DNA from: Thermodesulfovibrionales bacterium
GTDB taxonomy: Bacteria > Nitrospirota > Thermodesulfovibrionia > Thermodesulfovibrionales > SM23-35
NCBI GenBank assembly: GCA_031082155.1
Contig: JAVHLL010000016.1
Coordinates: 1-56,199, forward strand
Length of the DNA: 56,199 nt
Reading direction: 5' to 3'
Below, one piece after another: positions 8,903 to 17,790 of this stretch. How positions within the stretch are numbered: the first letter of the stretch is position 1; each line of letters starts with the position of its first letter. The notes under the pieces are model-generated. The model saw nothing but the letters and a program-made list of their open reading frames with translations. It was not told the DNA's origin and made no database searches. The translations under genes were made by a program, and so were the position numbers.

Positions 8903-10111
8903 CTAATTCTTCGACGTATGACATACATTACACCCGTTCGTCTGGCCATTTTCCGGCCAGCCCTTATAATCCCACCTCATCAAATGTTCGAAGTTTGTCG
9001 CATGAGCTCCATGGCACGACAGGCACATGATAACGTCTGTTCCTGGTTGTACGATATCACTGGCAGCAGCAGGAACGGTTGTCCTTGCTACCGGGGCTAT
9101 CACACTGTAATATACATATCCGGCATATTCTTTTGTTCCCTTGAGAAATACGTCGGTCGGATGGCGCACAAAGGGTGAAGAAACGTCGTTCCCAATTCCT
9201 TCCAACGTATAAAAATTGCCATGACAGGTGCCGCAAAAATTACTCATCGTCCCGCTTGCCGGTTTTGCAACCATTACCGATACCCCCGGAGGAACCCATT
9301 CGCTGATATGGCAGGTGCCACAGGCGCTGGTGAGCGGAGTTGTCGCGCCAAAGTATTCATTGTGACTGTCCGGGGCATTGTTTTGCCATTTCGCTACCCC
9401 CGGATTCTCAAGACCTTTCACATTCCGCAAAAACCTGTAACTGTTGTAATTCTCTGTCGGATTATCAAGTCGCCCCTCCACATTTCCGTGATGGGCCCCT
9501 CTAAGACTGTTATATTTCGTAGAAGAGCTGTTTCTTGTCCCATGGCATCCCCTCGTTCCCGCACAGGTAAGGTTGGTGTTCCTGATACCATGGTCATGAT
9601 ATTGACCGGGAGGAATTGTCAAAAAATCATCGAGATTTCCAAGATCGATTACATTATGGCCTTTTCTGTCAGATGCTCCATTCCCTTTTGTGCCAATGAT
9701 ATACGCAAAATTTCCCGCTGCAAGATCTCCCGACGGATCAGTATGATACACCTGGGGAATATTGTTGCCTTCCAACGCAACGATTTTGTTTGCAGTACCC
9801 ATGCCATGGCATCCTAAACAGGTCCCCCGGAGTAAAAAACTTATGGGATTCCCGGTCCCCCTCCATGGTTGACCGTCAGCTCCATATGTCGCCATGGCCT
9901 GTCCGCCCTGGCTGTTATGCATGGTATGGCAGTTACTGCAGACGCCGGTAACCTTCGCCTCCGAAGGCAAAGCGAAGAGCAGGGAGCAGAGAGCAGAGAG
10001 TAAAAAACATAAGGCGTTTATTGAGTTTATAATATTTTTTGAGTTTGTTGAGTTTTTTAACACAATAAACCCGATGAACTCGATAAACTTTATAAACTTT
10101 TTGTTCTTCAT
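8903..10111 (-). CDS. OmcS/OmcE-like multiheme cytochrome, nanowire candidate 4
   Basis: A 402-residue exported cytochrome. Six CXXCH motifs (CSNCH, CLGCH, CGTCH, CGTCH, CLSCH, CNVCH) plus one CAGTRGCHG (CX5CH). It shares landmarks with three other cytochromes at 23.2-27.1 kb: CHTMHNSQGG near the N-terminus, GHNV, the CX5CH motif, an AHH pair before YRFL, RHPTDV, CLSCHGAHAT with LMRWDY, and a C-terminal CxxCHT. These resemble what is remembered of Geobacter OmcS and OmcE, which polymerise into extracellular heme filaments. The N-terminus (KFIKFIEFIGFIVLK, then LCFLLSALCSLLFALPSEA) is encoded by tandem repeats, so the true start is uncertain; cleavage after SEA is likely. Confidence 0.85.
   Translation of the reverse strand: MKNKKFIKFIEFIGFIVLKNSTNSKNIINSINALCFLLSALCSLLFALPSEAKVTGVCSNCHTMHNSQGGQAMATYGADGQPWRGTGNPISFLLRGTCLGCHGMGTANKIVALEGNNIPQVYHTDPSGDLAAGNFAYIIGTKGNGASDRKGHNVIDLGNLDDFLTIPPGQYHDHGIRNTNLTCAGTRGCHGTRNSSSTKYNSLRGAHHGNVEGRLDNPTENYNSYRFLRNVKGLENPGVAKWQNNAPDSHNEYFGATTPLTSACGTCHISEWVPPGVSVMVAKPASGTMSNFCGTCHGNFYTLEGIGNDVSSPFVRHPTDVFLKGTKEYAGYVYYSVIAPVARTTVPAAASDIVQPGTDVIMCLSCHGAHATNFEHLMRWDYKGWPENGQTNGCNVCHTSKN
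9985..10105. repeat. Simple repeats (GAGCAG-type and GAGTTTNTTGAGTTT-type) inside a signal-peptide coding region
   Basis: The plus strand reads AGGGAGCAGAGAGCAGAG followed by runs of GAGTTT/TTGAG and, after a short gap, the complementary AACTCGATAAAC, which could form a hairpin. The block encodes the first 45 residues of the cytochrome on the minus strand. Related blocks occur at 16925-17005 and 17735-17790. Confidence 0.7.
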
Positions 10112-10154
10112 ACCCTTAGCTCTTTGCTTTACGCACCTTGCTATTAACTCTTTG

Positions 10155-11429
10155 CTATTTCTTATGGCACTGAATGCATAATTGTCTCTTCCTGTCGAAA
10201 TGGAGCATGAATTCGGCCCTGGCAGAATGCATGCTGTGGCAGGTGATGCAGGTTACCGGCTGCCCGTTCCGCGGGTCCTTGATATCAGGTCCGAGCGGAT
10301 GGCTGATCTTGTGCTGAGTCGAATGGCAGCGGGAGCATGTTTTGACAACATCTCCGGAAAAATAGAGCGGGCTCTGGGAATGGGGAGGGATGTGGCACTC
10401 GAAGCATTTCCTTTCCTTGACCGGGACACACCGTATCGACTTAAATGCCTTCTCCATGAACATTGTCCTTTTCTCCGTATTCTCGTGGCAGCTCACACAG
10501 ATAAGGGAAGCTTTTACAGTAAACTTACTGCTCTTCGACGCATGGTGGTTATGGCATAGCGTACACCCGCCTTTTGCTTCTTTGATGTGTACATCGTCCC
10601 CCTTCAGTTTTGTCGCATCAAGTTTATGACAGCTTATACACAAACTTTGACCCGAGGTCTTTGTAGTGATTCGCGCGCCGGCCTTTATCGGATTGTGGCA
10701 GGTCTCGCATTTTTCCTCAAGGAAAGCTTTATGGCCACAGGGACCGAGCAACCCGTTATACGGGGACGCATGACCGGTGTGACACTCTATGCAGTCCATT
10801 TTTTCCGTCGCATAGGTTATTGATATGCCACTGGACGTGCACTTCACTGTGTGGCATGTGACGCACACCTTATGCGTTTGCTCAGGCATCAGATTTTCTA
10901 CTGTGGATGCATGGGGTTCGTGACAGGAAGAACATTTCCCCTCCTGGAAAGGCACATGGACATGCGCGTTCTTAAGCCTCTGGCTCAGGGCCTCATGACA
11001 ACTCCAGCACAGATCTTTCTGGTTCTTGACCAGAAGCTTCGGGTATTCCCCACTATGTGCATTATGGCAATCGGTACATACTCCTTTTTTAAGCGCATTA
11101 TGCACAAATTTCTTGTTCAGCGAATTTTTTACTTTTTCATGACAACTGAGACATAGGGGAGATATCTCCTTCTTTACCAATCCCTTCATATTCCCTGCAT
11201 GGGAGTCATGACAGGCTGTGCATTTCCCTTCGCGAAAGGGAAAATGAACTTGAGGCCGCAGAAGTTCCTCCTTCACCTTTGCGTGGCACTTGTAGCAGAG
11301 ATCAGGGATATTCTCTTTTAAACCGGTCTGTGCATATACAGAACCACTACAAGTGAAAAACAAGAGAAGGCATAAGACGCAGGATAGAAAGTTTACCCCG
11401 TTTTTTGAGTTTAATTTTCTGTTATTCAT
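10155..11429 (-). CDS. Periplasmic 16-heme c-type cytochrome (doubled CXXCH repeats)
   Basis: From the ATG at 11429 the protein has 424 residues. A signal peptide (FLSCVLCLLLFFTCSGSVYA) is followed by sixteen CXXCH motifs, mostly in pairs spaced about 20-25 residues apart with HxPFxEGKCxxCHDPHAS-type linkers, the doubled-CXXCH pattern. Linker histidines (VHFPF, VHVPF, HNALKKG) would be the sixth heme ligands. The start is chosen because ATG at 11429 overlaps the stop of the 26-heme gene (CATGAATAA) and is preceded by GGTG; an upstream start would add 25 residues inside that gene. Likely forms, with the 26-heme protein, a long periplasm-spanning heme wire feeding the beta-barrel. No extra domain is visible. 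Confidence 0.9.
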   Translation of the reverse strand: MNNRKLNSKNGVNFLSCVLCLLLFFTCSGSVYAQTGLKENIPDLCYKCHAKVKEELLRPQVHFPFREGKCTACHDSHAGNMKGLVKKEISPLCLSCHEKVKNSLNKKFVHNALKKGVCTDCHNAHSGEYPKLLVKNQKDLCWSCHEALSQRLKNAHVHVPFQEGKCSSCHEPHASTVENLMPEQTHKVCVTCHTVKCTSSGISITYATEKMDCIECHTGHASPYNGLLGPCGHKAFLEEKCETCHNPIKAGARITTKTSGQSLCISCHKLDATKLKGDDVHIKEAKGGCTLCHNHHASKSSKFTVKASLICVSCHENTEKRTMFMEKAFKSIRCVPVKERKCFECHIPPHSQSPLYFSGDVVKTCSRCHSTQHKISHPLGPDIKDPRNGQPVTCITCHSMHSARAEFMLHFDRKRQLCIQCHKK

Positions 11430-13386
11430 GACACACCTTGCAGTCACCTTTTGCGAACGGACTGTGCTTGATGTTTCGCAGGAGGCCGGGTTTCTCAGTA
11501 ACATGGGGTTGGTGACACCCGAGACAGGATTGTATATCCGTCAGCGGTTTTATATGTATTGTTTGCAATTTCGCAGCATCGGCTGAATGGCAATCCATGC
11601 AGACGGCAGGGTCTTTCTGTTTCAGCAGGCTGCGCAAATCGGCGGAGTGGGAGCGGTGGCAACTCAGACAATCTCCCTTTTCCATGCCGATATGCCCTTT
11701 CCTTACTGTGGTGGTAATTATTCGCTCATGACATGAGAGACAGAGTTCTCTCGGTCTGTTATAGAGAAGTGGTTTAATTTTTGTCCCGTGGGGACTATGG
11801 CAGCCGGTACACCTGCCTTCTTCGACAGGCATATGCTTAGTGGCGCTTGCGATCATGTCTTTCTCCATGTTCTTGTGACATCCATAACAGAGGGAAGACA
11901 TAGGTTTCAGGGTGCTTCCCGGAAATTCACTCGCATGAGGGTCATGACAGGCCCCACAGTCTTTCTCCCTGAAAGGCTTATGCATCTCATTCTCCTTCAA
12001 ATCAGGGAATGTCTTCTCATGACAGTTCATGCACAATTGCTGTGACTGTGCCTGCAGCAAACGGCTGTTTTGTGATGCATGGGGTTTATGACAGGAGGTA
12101 CACTGTTTATTATTGACCGGGGTATGAATATATGTCTTGAAAAACTCCTTTTCCTCTTTCTTGTGACAGGTGTAACATAATTCAGTCGGGGGAGTTTTCA
12201 GGAGATTCGCCTGATTACTGCCGTGTGAATCATGACACCTGTTGCATTCAACTTTTGAAAACGGCTGATGCACATGCTGCTCTTTTAACTGCTGTTCCGT
12301 TTTTCCATGGCATTGGAAGCAGATCTGCTTCTCCGATGCGTTGAGGGAGTAAGAATATTGTGAGGCATGCGGGTCGTGGCAGGCAGTGCAACCTTTGTCT
12401 TTGATCGGCGCATGCACATTTCCCAGCTTCATTAACTCCTCTTTTTTCTTGTGACAGTGGATGCAGAGAGCATTTTTGTCCCTTATCGTAACCTTCGGAT
12501 AGTCAGTTGCATGGGGATCGTGACAATCCCGGCATTTCCCCTTATCAAGAGGGCTGTGCCGGTAAGTCTTTTTGAATCCGGCCTCTTCCTTTGTATGGCA
12601 GGTGTAGCAGAGCTTGGAATCTGTTGCGAGAATACCGAACGGATTGGAATCGGTAACCGGATTATGGCATGCGCTGCACTTCCCTGCCTGCAAAGGCGAA
12701 TGGACCGATTCCCTGAGCAAAGCGGTATTCGACGAACTGTGGGCGGTATGGCATCGGCTGCAGGTGCTCTTCTCAACCGGATAGTCCCTGTGGGCCTTTC
12801 TGAATTTCTCCGCATTCAGGGTATGGCAGGATGCACAGAGTGCCGGCTCCGGCTTCACAAGATTGTTCTCATAGGGCGAACCATGGGCGTTATGACACAC
12901 GTGGCAACCCTGTTCGAGGGGTTTATGCTGTTTCGTCCTGACAAAAGAGCCTTTCTTATGGCAGGTGAAACACTGTTCGCTCCCTGTCTTTTTCTGAAGA
13001 TACGTATAGTCCGAAGCGTGTGCGCTGTGACAGGGACGGCACTGGTTCTGTTTGAGCGGCGTGTGCACATGGGCTGTGCCATCGAGTGTTGTAGCCATGG
13101 TCTTATGGCACAGGAAACAGAGTTTCTTCTCGTCTCTCTCCTTGAGAGTGAGGACCGCAATCTTCCCGTGACGGAGATGACACGCCTCGCAGTCACGCTT
13201 TTTCATCGGGTCATGCACATATTTTTTCTGAAATTCGCTCATGGTATTTTTATGACAGTCCAGGCATGGTTTCGCCTGGAAGCCCTTTTTGCGGACCGTA
13301 TCTTCGGTAGCACAAGCGAAAATAAAAATAACCGGGAGTAGCAGTACACCAAAGACTATTCCCCTGAGTGGTTTCTTCTTTTGCAT
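11422..13386 (-). CDS. 26-heme c-type cytochrome lipoprotein (doubled CXXCH repeats)
   Basis: A 654-residue protein from the ATG at 13386; an alternative in-frame ATG at 13404 overlaps the stop of the PPIase gene by four bases. GAAAGGG nine bases before 13386 favours the shorter form. The signal ends in a lipobox-like IFAC, so membrane anchoring by lipid is likely. Twenty-six CXXCH motifs were counted, filling the whole chain; alternate motifs sit in linkers such as HSPLDKGKCRDCHDPHATDYP. Each repeat of about 45 residues carries two hemes. There is no non-heme domain. The repetitive linear architecture suits a rod-like electron conduit across the periplasm or through the outer-membrane barrel encoded nearby. 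Confidence 0.92.
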   Translation of the reverse strand: MQKKKPLRGIVFGVLLLPVIFIFACATEDTVRKKGFQAKPCLDCHKNTMSEFQKKYVHDPMKKRDCEACHLRHGKIAVLTLKERDEKKLCFLCHKTMATTLDGTAHVHTPLKQNQCRPCHSAHASDYTYLQKKTGSEQCFTCHKKGSFVRTKQHKPLEQGCHVCHNAHGSPYENNLVKPEPALCASCHTLNAEKFRKAHRDYPVEKSTCSRCHTAHSSSNTALLRESVHSPLQAGKCSACHNPVTDSNPFGILATDSKLCYTCHTKEEAGFKKTYRHSPLDKGKCRDCHDPHATDYPKVTIRDKNALCIHCHKKKEELMKLGNVHAPIKDKGCTACHDPHASQYSYSLNASEKQICFQCHGKTEQQLKEQHVHQPFSKVECNRCHDSHGSNQANLLKTPPTELCYTCHKKEEKEFFKTYIHTPVNNKQCTSCHKPHASQNSRLLQAQSQQLCMNCHEKTFPDLKENEMHKPFREKDCGACHDPHASEFPGSTLKPMSSLCYGCHKNMEKDMIASATKHMPVEEGRCTGCHSPHGTKIKPLLYNRPRELCLSCHERIITTTVRKGHIGMEKGDCLSCHRSHSADLRSLLKQKDPAVCMDCHSADAAKLQTIHIKPLTDIQSCLGCHQPHVTEKPGLLRNIKHSPFAKGDCKVCHE

Positions 13387-13400
13387 GGCATTCAACCCTT

Positions 13401-15056
13401 TCATGTCTTTACCTTCTTTTCGAACGCACTGATTTCATCGGAATAAATATGTATCCGTGCGTCGGCCTTGAGTTGGTTCACATATTTTTCCATAAGGGTG
13501 TCGAGTTGTTCTGAAAAACATGCTCTGGTGACGGCCTCTTTCACTTTTTCAAGCTCTTCGACCATCCCCCCTTCCTGTCCCCGTATCATGAATACTCTGT
13601 ACATCTGGTCAAGCTGAACGACAGGACTTGCCTCACCTGTCCTGAGTGTGCCGAGGAGATCTCTTGCCTGCTCAGGCAACTCTTTTTTCGTCTGACATCC
13701 CGCATCTCCTCCCTTATCTGCATAGGGACCAACAGATTTCCTCTTTGCAAGCCAGCTAAAATCCGCGCCGCCGGAAAGACTTTTCACTATCTCTTCCGCC
13801 TCTTCACGGTTCTTTACCGTGATCTGCTGGATTTTGTAGCACACAGGCTTCCTGAAATCATCTTTATGCTGGGAGTAATAGTCCTTCAACGTCTGCTCTG
13901 TTATTTTGATCTGGGGGAAAATAATCCTCTTGATGAATATGTCTTTGAGGAGTTGATCCTCATACCGGCGGATGCTCCTCTTCATGTCGGGGTCGTTCTC
14001 ATAATGCCGGCTGAGCGCTTCCTGGTCCACCAGTTTTCTCTCAATCCAGCTCTCAACGAGTTGTTCTTTGGATTTTCTGTTTTTCAGTGGTACTGACGAG
14101 AAAAAATCCGATACGGTGAGAACTGTTTCGTTCATGGTTACCAAAGGGGTCCTGTCCTCAAGCCACTTTTTTCTTTCTTCTTCAGACCCATTCAGGTTCA
14201 CCTCAGCCAGCAGTTCGTGATTAATCGTCACGTTCGCCTTTCCTCTGAGATATGCAAGATACTCATCGCTTCTCTTTTTTTCTTTCTGTTCCCTGAGAGC
14301 TTTTTCGATCCTTTTTCTGGCTCTCTCGCATTCCTGAATAGGCGCCTCTTCCCTCCGGACTAACCTTGCAATATAGTATTTATCGCCTATTTTTATCGCA
14401 TCGCTTGTTTCTCCGGGCTTCAGGACAGAGACTGCATCGCGAAGGAGAGGCGACATCGACTGATATTCAAGAATAGTTTCAGCGCCCTTTTGCTGAGAGG
14501 GATGCGTTGAATATTTCTTTGCTGATTCAGCAAAATCACTCTCGTGTTCCAGTTCATTGAGGATTGTCTGTGCTTTTTCCTCCGAATCAGTCTCTATGAT
14601 ACCCAGGACGAAGCGTTCATAATTCTTTCTGTAAAATTCCTCAAACTCCTGCGCTGTAACCGAGACCTTCCTGACAATCTCTTCGCTGTGGAGCTTTACA
14701 ACAGATTCCCTCAGGATATATGCCTCTACAGCCTGCCTCACATCGGGATACTGGTCTATTCCCGCAGTGCGGGCCTCGTTCATGATCAGCCTGTCGTCTA
14801 CAAGTTTATCAACATACTGTCGTATATCAAGAGTCCCTGCAGATGAAAGGTCTTCTCTTCTGTGGGCAATCGTCAGCGCATACGTCAGGTCTTCTTCGGT
14901 AATGGGTGTGCCGTCCACAACAGCCAGCACCGTTTCTCTTTCTGAAAACGTTGCGCAACCAGAAAAAACAGTAACCAGTAAGCAGCAAGCAGCAAGCAGT
15001 AAGATGCTATTTACTACTGACTGTTGACTAATGACTATTGACTTTTTTATTGCCAC
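13401..15056 (-). CDS. Double parvulin-type peptidyl-prolyl isomerase lipoprotein (SurA/PpiC-like)
   Basis: A 551-residue exported chaperone. A GTG start at 15056, eight bases after GGAG, overlaps the upstream gene by 10 nt. The signal peptide ends in a lipobox (TVFSGC, Cys34). Two tandem units follow, each a SurA-N-like helical domain and a PpiC/parvulin domain: about 40-270 (VVDGTPITEEDL...SAKKYSTHPSQQKGAE...MSPLLRDAV...IGDKYYIARLV) and about 300-535 (TMNETVLTVSDF...LAKRKSVGPYADKGGDAG...LPEQARDLL...YRVFMIRG). It presumably folds the cytochromes or the beta-barrel of this locus. The signal region is encoded by short TTGACTAATGACT- and AGCAAGCAGCAAGC-type repeats (14970-15045). Confidence 0.88.
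   Translation of the reverse strand: MAIKKSIVISQQSVVNSILLLAACCLLVTVFSGCATFSERETVLAVVDGTPITEEDLTYALTIAHRREDLSSAGTLDIRQYVDKLVDDRLIMNEARTAGIDQYPDVRQAVEAYILRESVVKLHSEEIVRKVSVTAQEFEEFYRKNYERFVLGIIETDSEEKAQTILNELEHESDFAESAKKYSTHPSQQKGAETILEYQSMSPLLRDAVSVLKPGETSDAIKIGDKYYIARLVRREEAPIQECERARKRIEKALREQKEKKRSDEYLAYLRGKANVTINHELLAEVNLNGSEEERKKWLEDRTPLVTMNETVLTVSDFFSSVPLKNRKSKEQLVESWIERKLVDQEALSRHYENDPDMKRSIRRYEDQLLKDIFIKRIIFPQIKITEQTLKDYYSQHKDDFRKPVCYKIQQITVKNREEAEEIVKSLSGGADFSWLAKRKSVGPYADKGGDAGCQTKKELPEQARDLLGTLRTGEASPVVQLDQMYRVFMIRGQEGGMVEELEKVKEAVTRACFSEQLDTLMEKYVNQLKADARIHIYSDEISAFEKKVKT
14968..15046. repeat. Tandem short repeats encoding a signal peptide
   Basis: Plus strand: AGTAAGCAGCAAGCAGCAAG, then TACTGACTGTTGACTAATGA and ATTGACTTT. 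The block supplies residues about 5-25 of the PPIase lipoprotein on the minus strand. It matches the repeat style found at 37395-37470 and 39491-39555. Confidence 0.7.
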
Positions 15057-16099
15057 GTTACCGTCTCCATATCTTTAACAATTTTTGATAGTATTTTGTA
15101 AGCCACATTTTCCGCTGACCGTATTCTTCCCCAGTCGAGCATTACAATGTCGTCATCGCCCCTGTATTCATAGCGGTTGCACCAGAGTATTCTGTTTTTC
15201 CGGGCGTCGATAAGGCGGGCGCTTATTGATGCTTCCGGCGGCATATTTCCTTTGCCTTCGCTATATGACTCGACCGTCCCCACAAGAATGCCGTCCACCC
15301 CGGTCATTTCTGCCAGAGTATCCTTATTCGTATAATCCAGTTCCCCCTTACCTCTTATCCGGTTTTCAACCATGAACCGTCTTACTTCACCGAATTCCAC
15401 AGCCTCGAACATCTTGTTCTTGGACAGCGCTGAAAGAAAAAGATATGTTGCAATCATACCCGCGTTGTCTCTCCTGCTGTCGTTTTTAAACGGGATAACC
15501 GCAATTTTGTATGTCTTCCCGCTCTCTTTTTTGAGCGGATATGCGGCGAGGGAATCGAATAACGCATCCAATACCCTGTCCGTGAGTTGCCCGATCTCTT
15601 TTATTGTGCCAAGTCCCAGGACAGTTGTGAAATCTTCTCCGGTGAATGCTGCGTTATCTGCCCAGAGAATACCGCAGTCCGCAGTGCGAACAAGCCTGGC
15701 CGACAGACCGACTATGGGTTTCTCACCGTTCGAAAACGAATTGACCGACCCCAGCACGATACCTCTGACATCAAGCTCCCGGCCCATCTTACCCGCGGCC
15801 TCTCTTCCGATGCAGCCGGTGGTCCTGATCCTCTCCCTGAGTAAAAATGCGTCAAGTGTTGCCTCATCGATAACCATAAATCCCTTATCTTCAAGTCTGC
15901 TCCTTATTTTGGGCATGAGAAATTTCAACGCATTTGGATCCTCAGTGAAATTTTCAAAGGGGAGCAACGCTATCCTCTCTTTTCCTTCGGCTGACCCTGC
16001 GAATCTAATGCCCTGAGAGAACATAAAAAACCCAATAAAGACGGGTAAAAGGCAGAGGGTTCGGAGCAAAGGGCCAAATATATTTTGACGGTTTCTCAT
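15047..16099 (-). CDS. Exported protein with two CsgG/LpoB-like domains
   Basis: 350 residues from the ATG at 16099, chosen because AAAGGG precedes it by nine bases; an in-frame GTG at 16153 would add 18 residues. The signal peptide (LLRTLCLLPVFIGFFMFSQGIRFAGSAEG) lacks a lipobox. Two copies of an alpha/beta domain follow: about 38-170 (IALLPFENFTEDP ... DVRGIVLGSVNSFS ... GILWADN) and about 200-345 (IAVIPFKNDSRRD ... GVDGILVGTVESYS ... ILWCNRYEY). The core of each, I-A-x-[LI]-P-F-x-N then G-[IV]-[LV]-x-G-x-V, is the CsgG/LpoB/TolB-N type fold used by periplasmic lipoprotein adaptors. It is fused by overlap to the PPIase gene. The precise role is unknown; a secretion or assembly adaptor for the cytochrome complex is inferred. 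Confidence 0.75.
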   Translation of the reverse strand: MRNRQNIFGPLLRTLCLLPVFIGFFMFSQGIRFAGSAEGKERIALLPFENFTEDPNALKFLMPKIRSRLEDKGFMVIDEATLDAFLLRERIRTTGCIGREAAGKMGRELDVRGIVLGSVNSFSNGEKPIVGLSARLVRTADCGILWADNAAFTGEDFTTVLGLGTIKEIGQLTDRVLDALFDSLAAYPLKKESGKTYKIAVIPFKNDSRRDNAGMIATYLFLSALSKNKMFEAVEFGEVRRFMVENRIRGKGELDYTNKDTLAEMTGVDGILVGTVESYSEGKGNMPPEASISARLIDARKNRILWCNRYEYRGDDDIVMLDWGRIRSAENVAYKILSKIVKDMETVTWQ

Positions 16100-16236
16100 T
16101 CCATTCAACCCTTTGCTCACAACCTCCTGTCCGCTGGTCTTAGTGCTGCGCACCCTGCACTCCGTCTTGTAATCTGTAATTCCATCATGCTATAGAGCCT
16201 CAAGAACCGATAAAATTTTCAAGACTTCTTCTCTCA

Positions 16237-16304
16237 GTCATTCCCCGACTTGATCGGGGAATCCAGAGAAAGGCCTGGATTATCCGGTCAAGCCGGATAA
16301 TGAC
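16237..16304. repeat. Bipartite GTCATTCCCC hairpin element (68 bp)
   Basis: Left arm GTCATTCCCCGAC-TTGA-TCGGGGAAT-CCAG and right arm CTGGATTATCCGG-TCAAG-CCGGATAATGAC face each other across 8 bp, so each arm is a hairpin and the outer ends are inverted (GTCATT/AATGAC). The left arm is almost identical to the arms flanking the GIY-YIG gene at 50220-50588. Confidence 0.85.
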
Positions 16305-16326
16305 AACAAGAAAACCTATCATGAGT

Positions 16327-16905
16327 TCAGTGATACAAGGTCTGTATCGCCTCCCTGACAACCTCCAAAACCGTTTCGCTCATGGTATCCGCCCTTGCGC
16401 CAAAATGCTTTGCCATAAAACTGGCCCCTCCCTTTGTTTTGGTGACAGACCAGATAATGCTCCCCGAACTGGCGTCAGCCATCATAAGGGTAATGGCGAC
16501 CTCGGGTGCAGATACGTTCCCTTCCCTGATCTCGCCATATTTATTGACCGCCCCCAGGATGATCCCCTGAACATGCAGGGATTTCCCGATAGACTTCATA
16601 TGCTCCGAATTCGGTGACTCTCCTGACTTGAACTTGAGCGACGCCAGTGCAGCGTTGACATCCCCGGGGGAGACAACTTCAACGAGGTTCGAGGCAAGCA
16701 GTTCGCTGATGACAACCTGTCGCACTGCATCCGCAGCAAATTTATCATTGCTGAAATTATCGAGAGGCAGCACGGCTACCCGCTTGATGAAACTAAAATC
16801 TATATTCTGGTCCAGATAAAAAGAAGAGTTTCCCTTTCCACCGCATCCGGAAATGGATAATAAAATGATAACGCTTAGTAGAAACAATCGCTTCAATAAT
16901 TTCAT
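16327..16905 (-). CDS. CsgG/LpoB-like lipoprotein (single domain)
   Basis: A 192-residue lipoprotein. The ATG at 16905 has GAGAGG nine bases upstream; an earlier in-frame ATG at 16923 is possible. Lipobox LSISGC gives a diacylated Cys about residue 21. The mature domain follows the CsgG/LpoB pattern: VAVLPLDNFSNDKFAADAVR, then VVSPGDVNAAL, HVQGIILGAVNKYGEI, APEVAITLMMADASSGSIIWS and a C-terminal ETVLEVVREAIQTL helix. Paralogous to the genes either side. In the CsgG family such proteins form or regulate outer-membrane secretion pores or activate envelope enzymes; here the context is a cytochrome/beta-barrel operon. Confidence 0.78.
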   Translation of the reverse strand: MKLLKRLFLLSVIILLSISGCGGKGNSSFYLDQNIDFSFIKRVAVLPLDNFSNDKFAADAVRQVVISELLASNLVEVVSPGDVNAALASLKFKSGESPNSEHMKSIGKSLHVQGIILGAVNKYGEIREGNVSAPEVAITLMMADASSGSIIWSVTKTKGGASFMAKHFGARADTMSETVLEVVREAIQTLYH

Positions 16906-17006
16906 TCTGTTAAAACCTCTCATAGTTTATTGAGTTTCTTGGGTTTATTGAGTTTGCCAGGTTTCTTGTGTTATAACTCAACAAACTCAACGAACTGTGT
17001 AAACTC

Positions 17007-17573
17007 TTAAAACAATGTCCTTATTGCTTCTTTGACTACCTTTCCCGCCGTCTCACTCAACGACATCCCTTCTGACCCGAAATGTCTGGTCCAGAAATCC
17101 GGTCCTCCTGACGTATGCCGTACCGACCAGACAATATTGCCGGAAGAAACCTCGATGAGGCGCAGATTAATGGTCACTTCAGGGTATGAGACAGAGACGC
17201 CTCTTCCCGTGCCATATGTTTCAACAGCCCCCATCATCACCGCTGATGCATCGAGTGTCTTCCCTATTTCCTGGAGTTCCTTCACGCTGATTGCGGCAAG
17301 CGATTTCACCTTCAACTCCCTGCAGAGCTTTGTTATCTCACCGGGTTCAATCACCTCTACGTCCCGTGAAAGCAATTCTGTCAGGACTATCCTCCTTATC
17401 TTCTCGCCGGCATGCTCATCACCGGTAAAATTCTCGAACGGCATCACCGCTATCTTCTTCAGCCCGCTCGTGTCCGTATTCTTTTTAACAAAATGCTTCG
17501 GCCCGCATCCTCCTGCGAAACATAGTAAACATATAAGAAGCAAGAAGCTTACCAGAACAAGACGGTTTAGCAA
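17007..17573 (-). CDS. CsgG/LpoB-like lipoprotein (single domain, repeat-extended 5' end)
   Basis: The mature domain (IAVMPFENFTGDEHAG ... VEVIEPGEITKL ... DASAVMMGAVETYG ... SYPEVTINLRLIEVSSGNIVWSVRHTSGGPDFW) is clearly paralogous to the neighbour at 16327, including the same C-terminal SETxxxVVxEAIxTL helix. The frame is open back to 17831, but the 5' 258 bp lie in two nested inverted-repeat elements and simple repeats, so the upstream start would be spurious. A TTG at 17573 gives MLNRLVLVSFLLLICLLCF and a weak lipobox (AGGC), a normal lipoprotein leader. No good ribosome site is visible, so the exact start is uncertain. Confidence 0.7.
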   Translation of the reverse strand: MLNRLVLVSFLLLICLLCFAGGCGPKHFVKKNTDTSGLKKIAVMPFENFTGDEHAGEKIRRIVLTELLSRDVEVIEPGEITKLCRELKVKSLAAISVKELQEIGKTLDASAVMMGAVETYGTGRGVSVSYPEVTINLRLIEVSSGNIVWSVRHTSGGPDFWTRHFGSEGMSLSETAGKVVKEAIRTLF

Positions 17574-17590
17574 AGTTACATGGTCGACCC

Positions 17591-17723
17591 AAATCCAGCG
17601 ATAAGAATTGTCATTGCGAGTGTAACGAAGCAATCTCGTCTTCTCATGGGAGATTGCCACGCACCTTTCAGGTTCTCGCAATGACACATTTATCAAACGT
17701 TTGAGATACGAATCGCTGGATTT
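17591..17723. repeat. Nested inverted-repeat element
   Basis: Outer inverted repeat AAATCCAGCGAT (17591-17602) and ATCGCTGGATTT (17712-17723) encloses an inner GTCATTGCGAG...CTCGCAATGAC pair (17610-17685) with further internal complementarity (GCAATCTC/GAGATTGC). No gene inside. Confidence 0.8.
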
Positions 17724-17790
17724 GGAGTCTATATGGTTTACTCTGTTTACACGGTTTTCTTGGTTTACTGAGTTTTCCGATTCAAACAAC

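Noticed and set aside
12451-13341. Long plus-strand frame opposite the 26-heme cytochrome
   Set aside because: Antisense of the regular CXXCH repeats; no ribosome site or domain.
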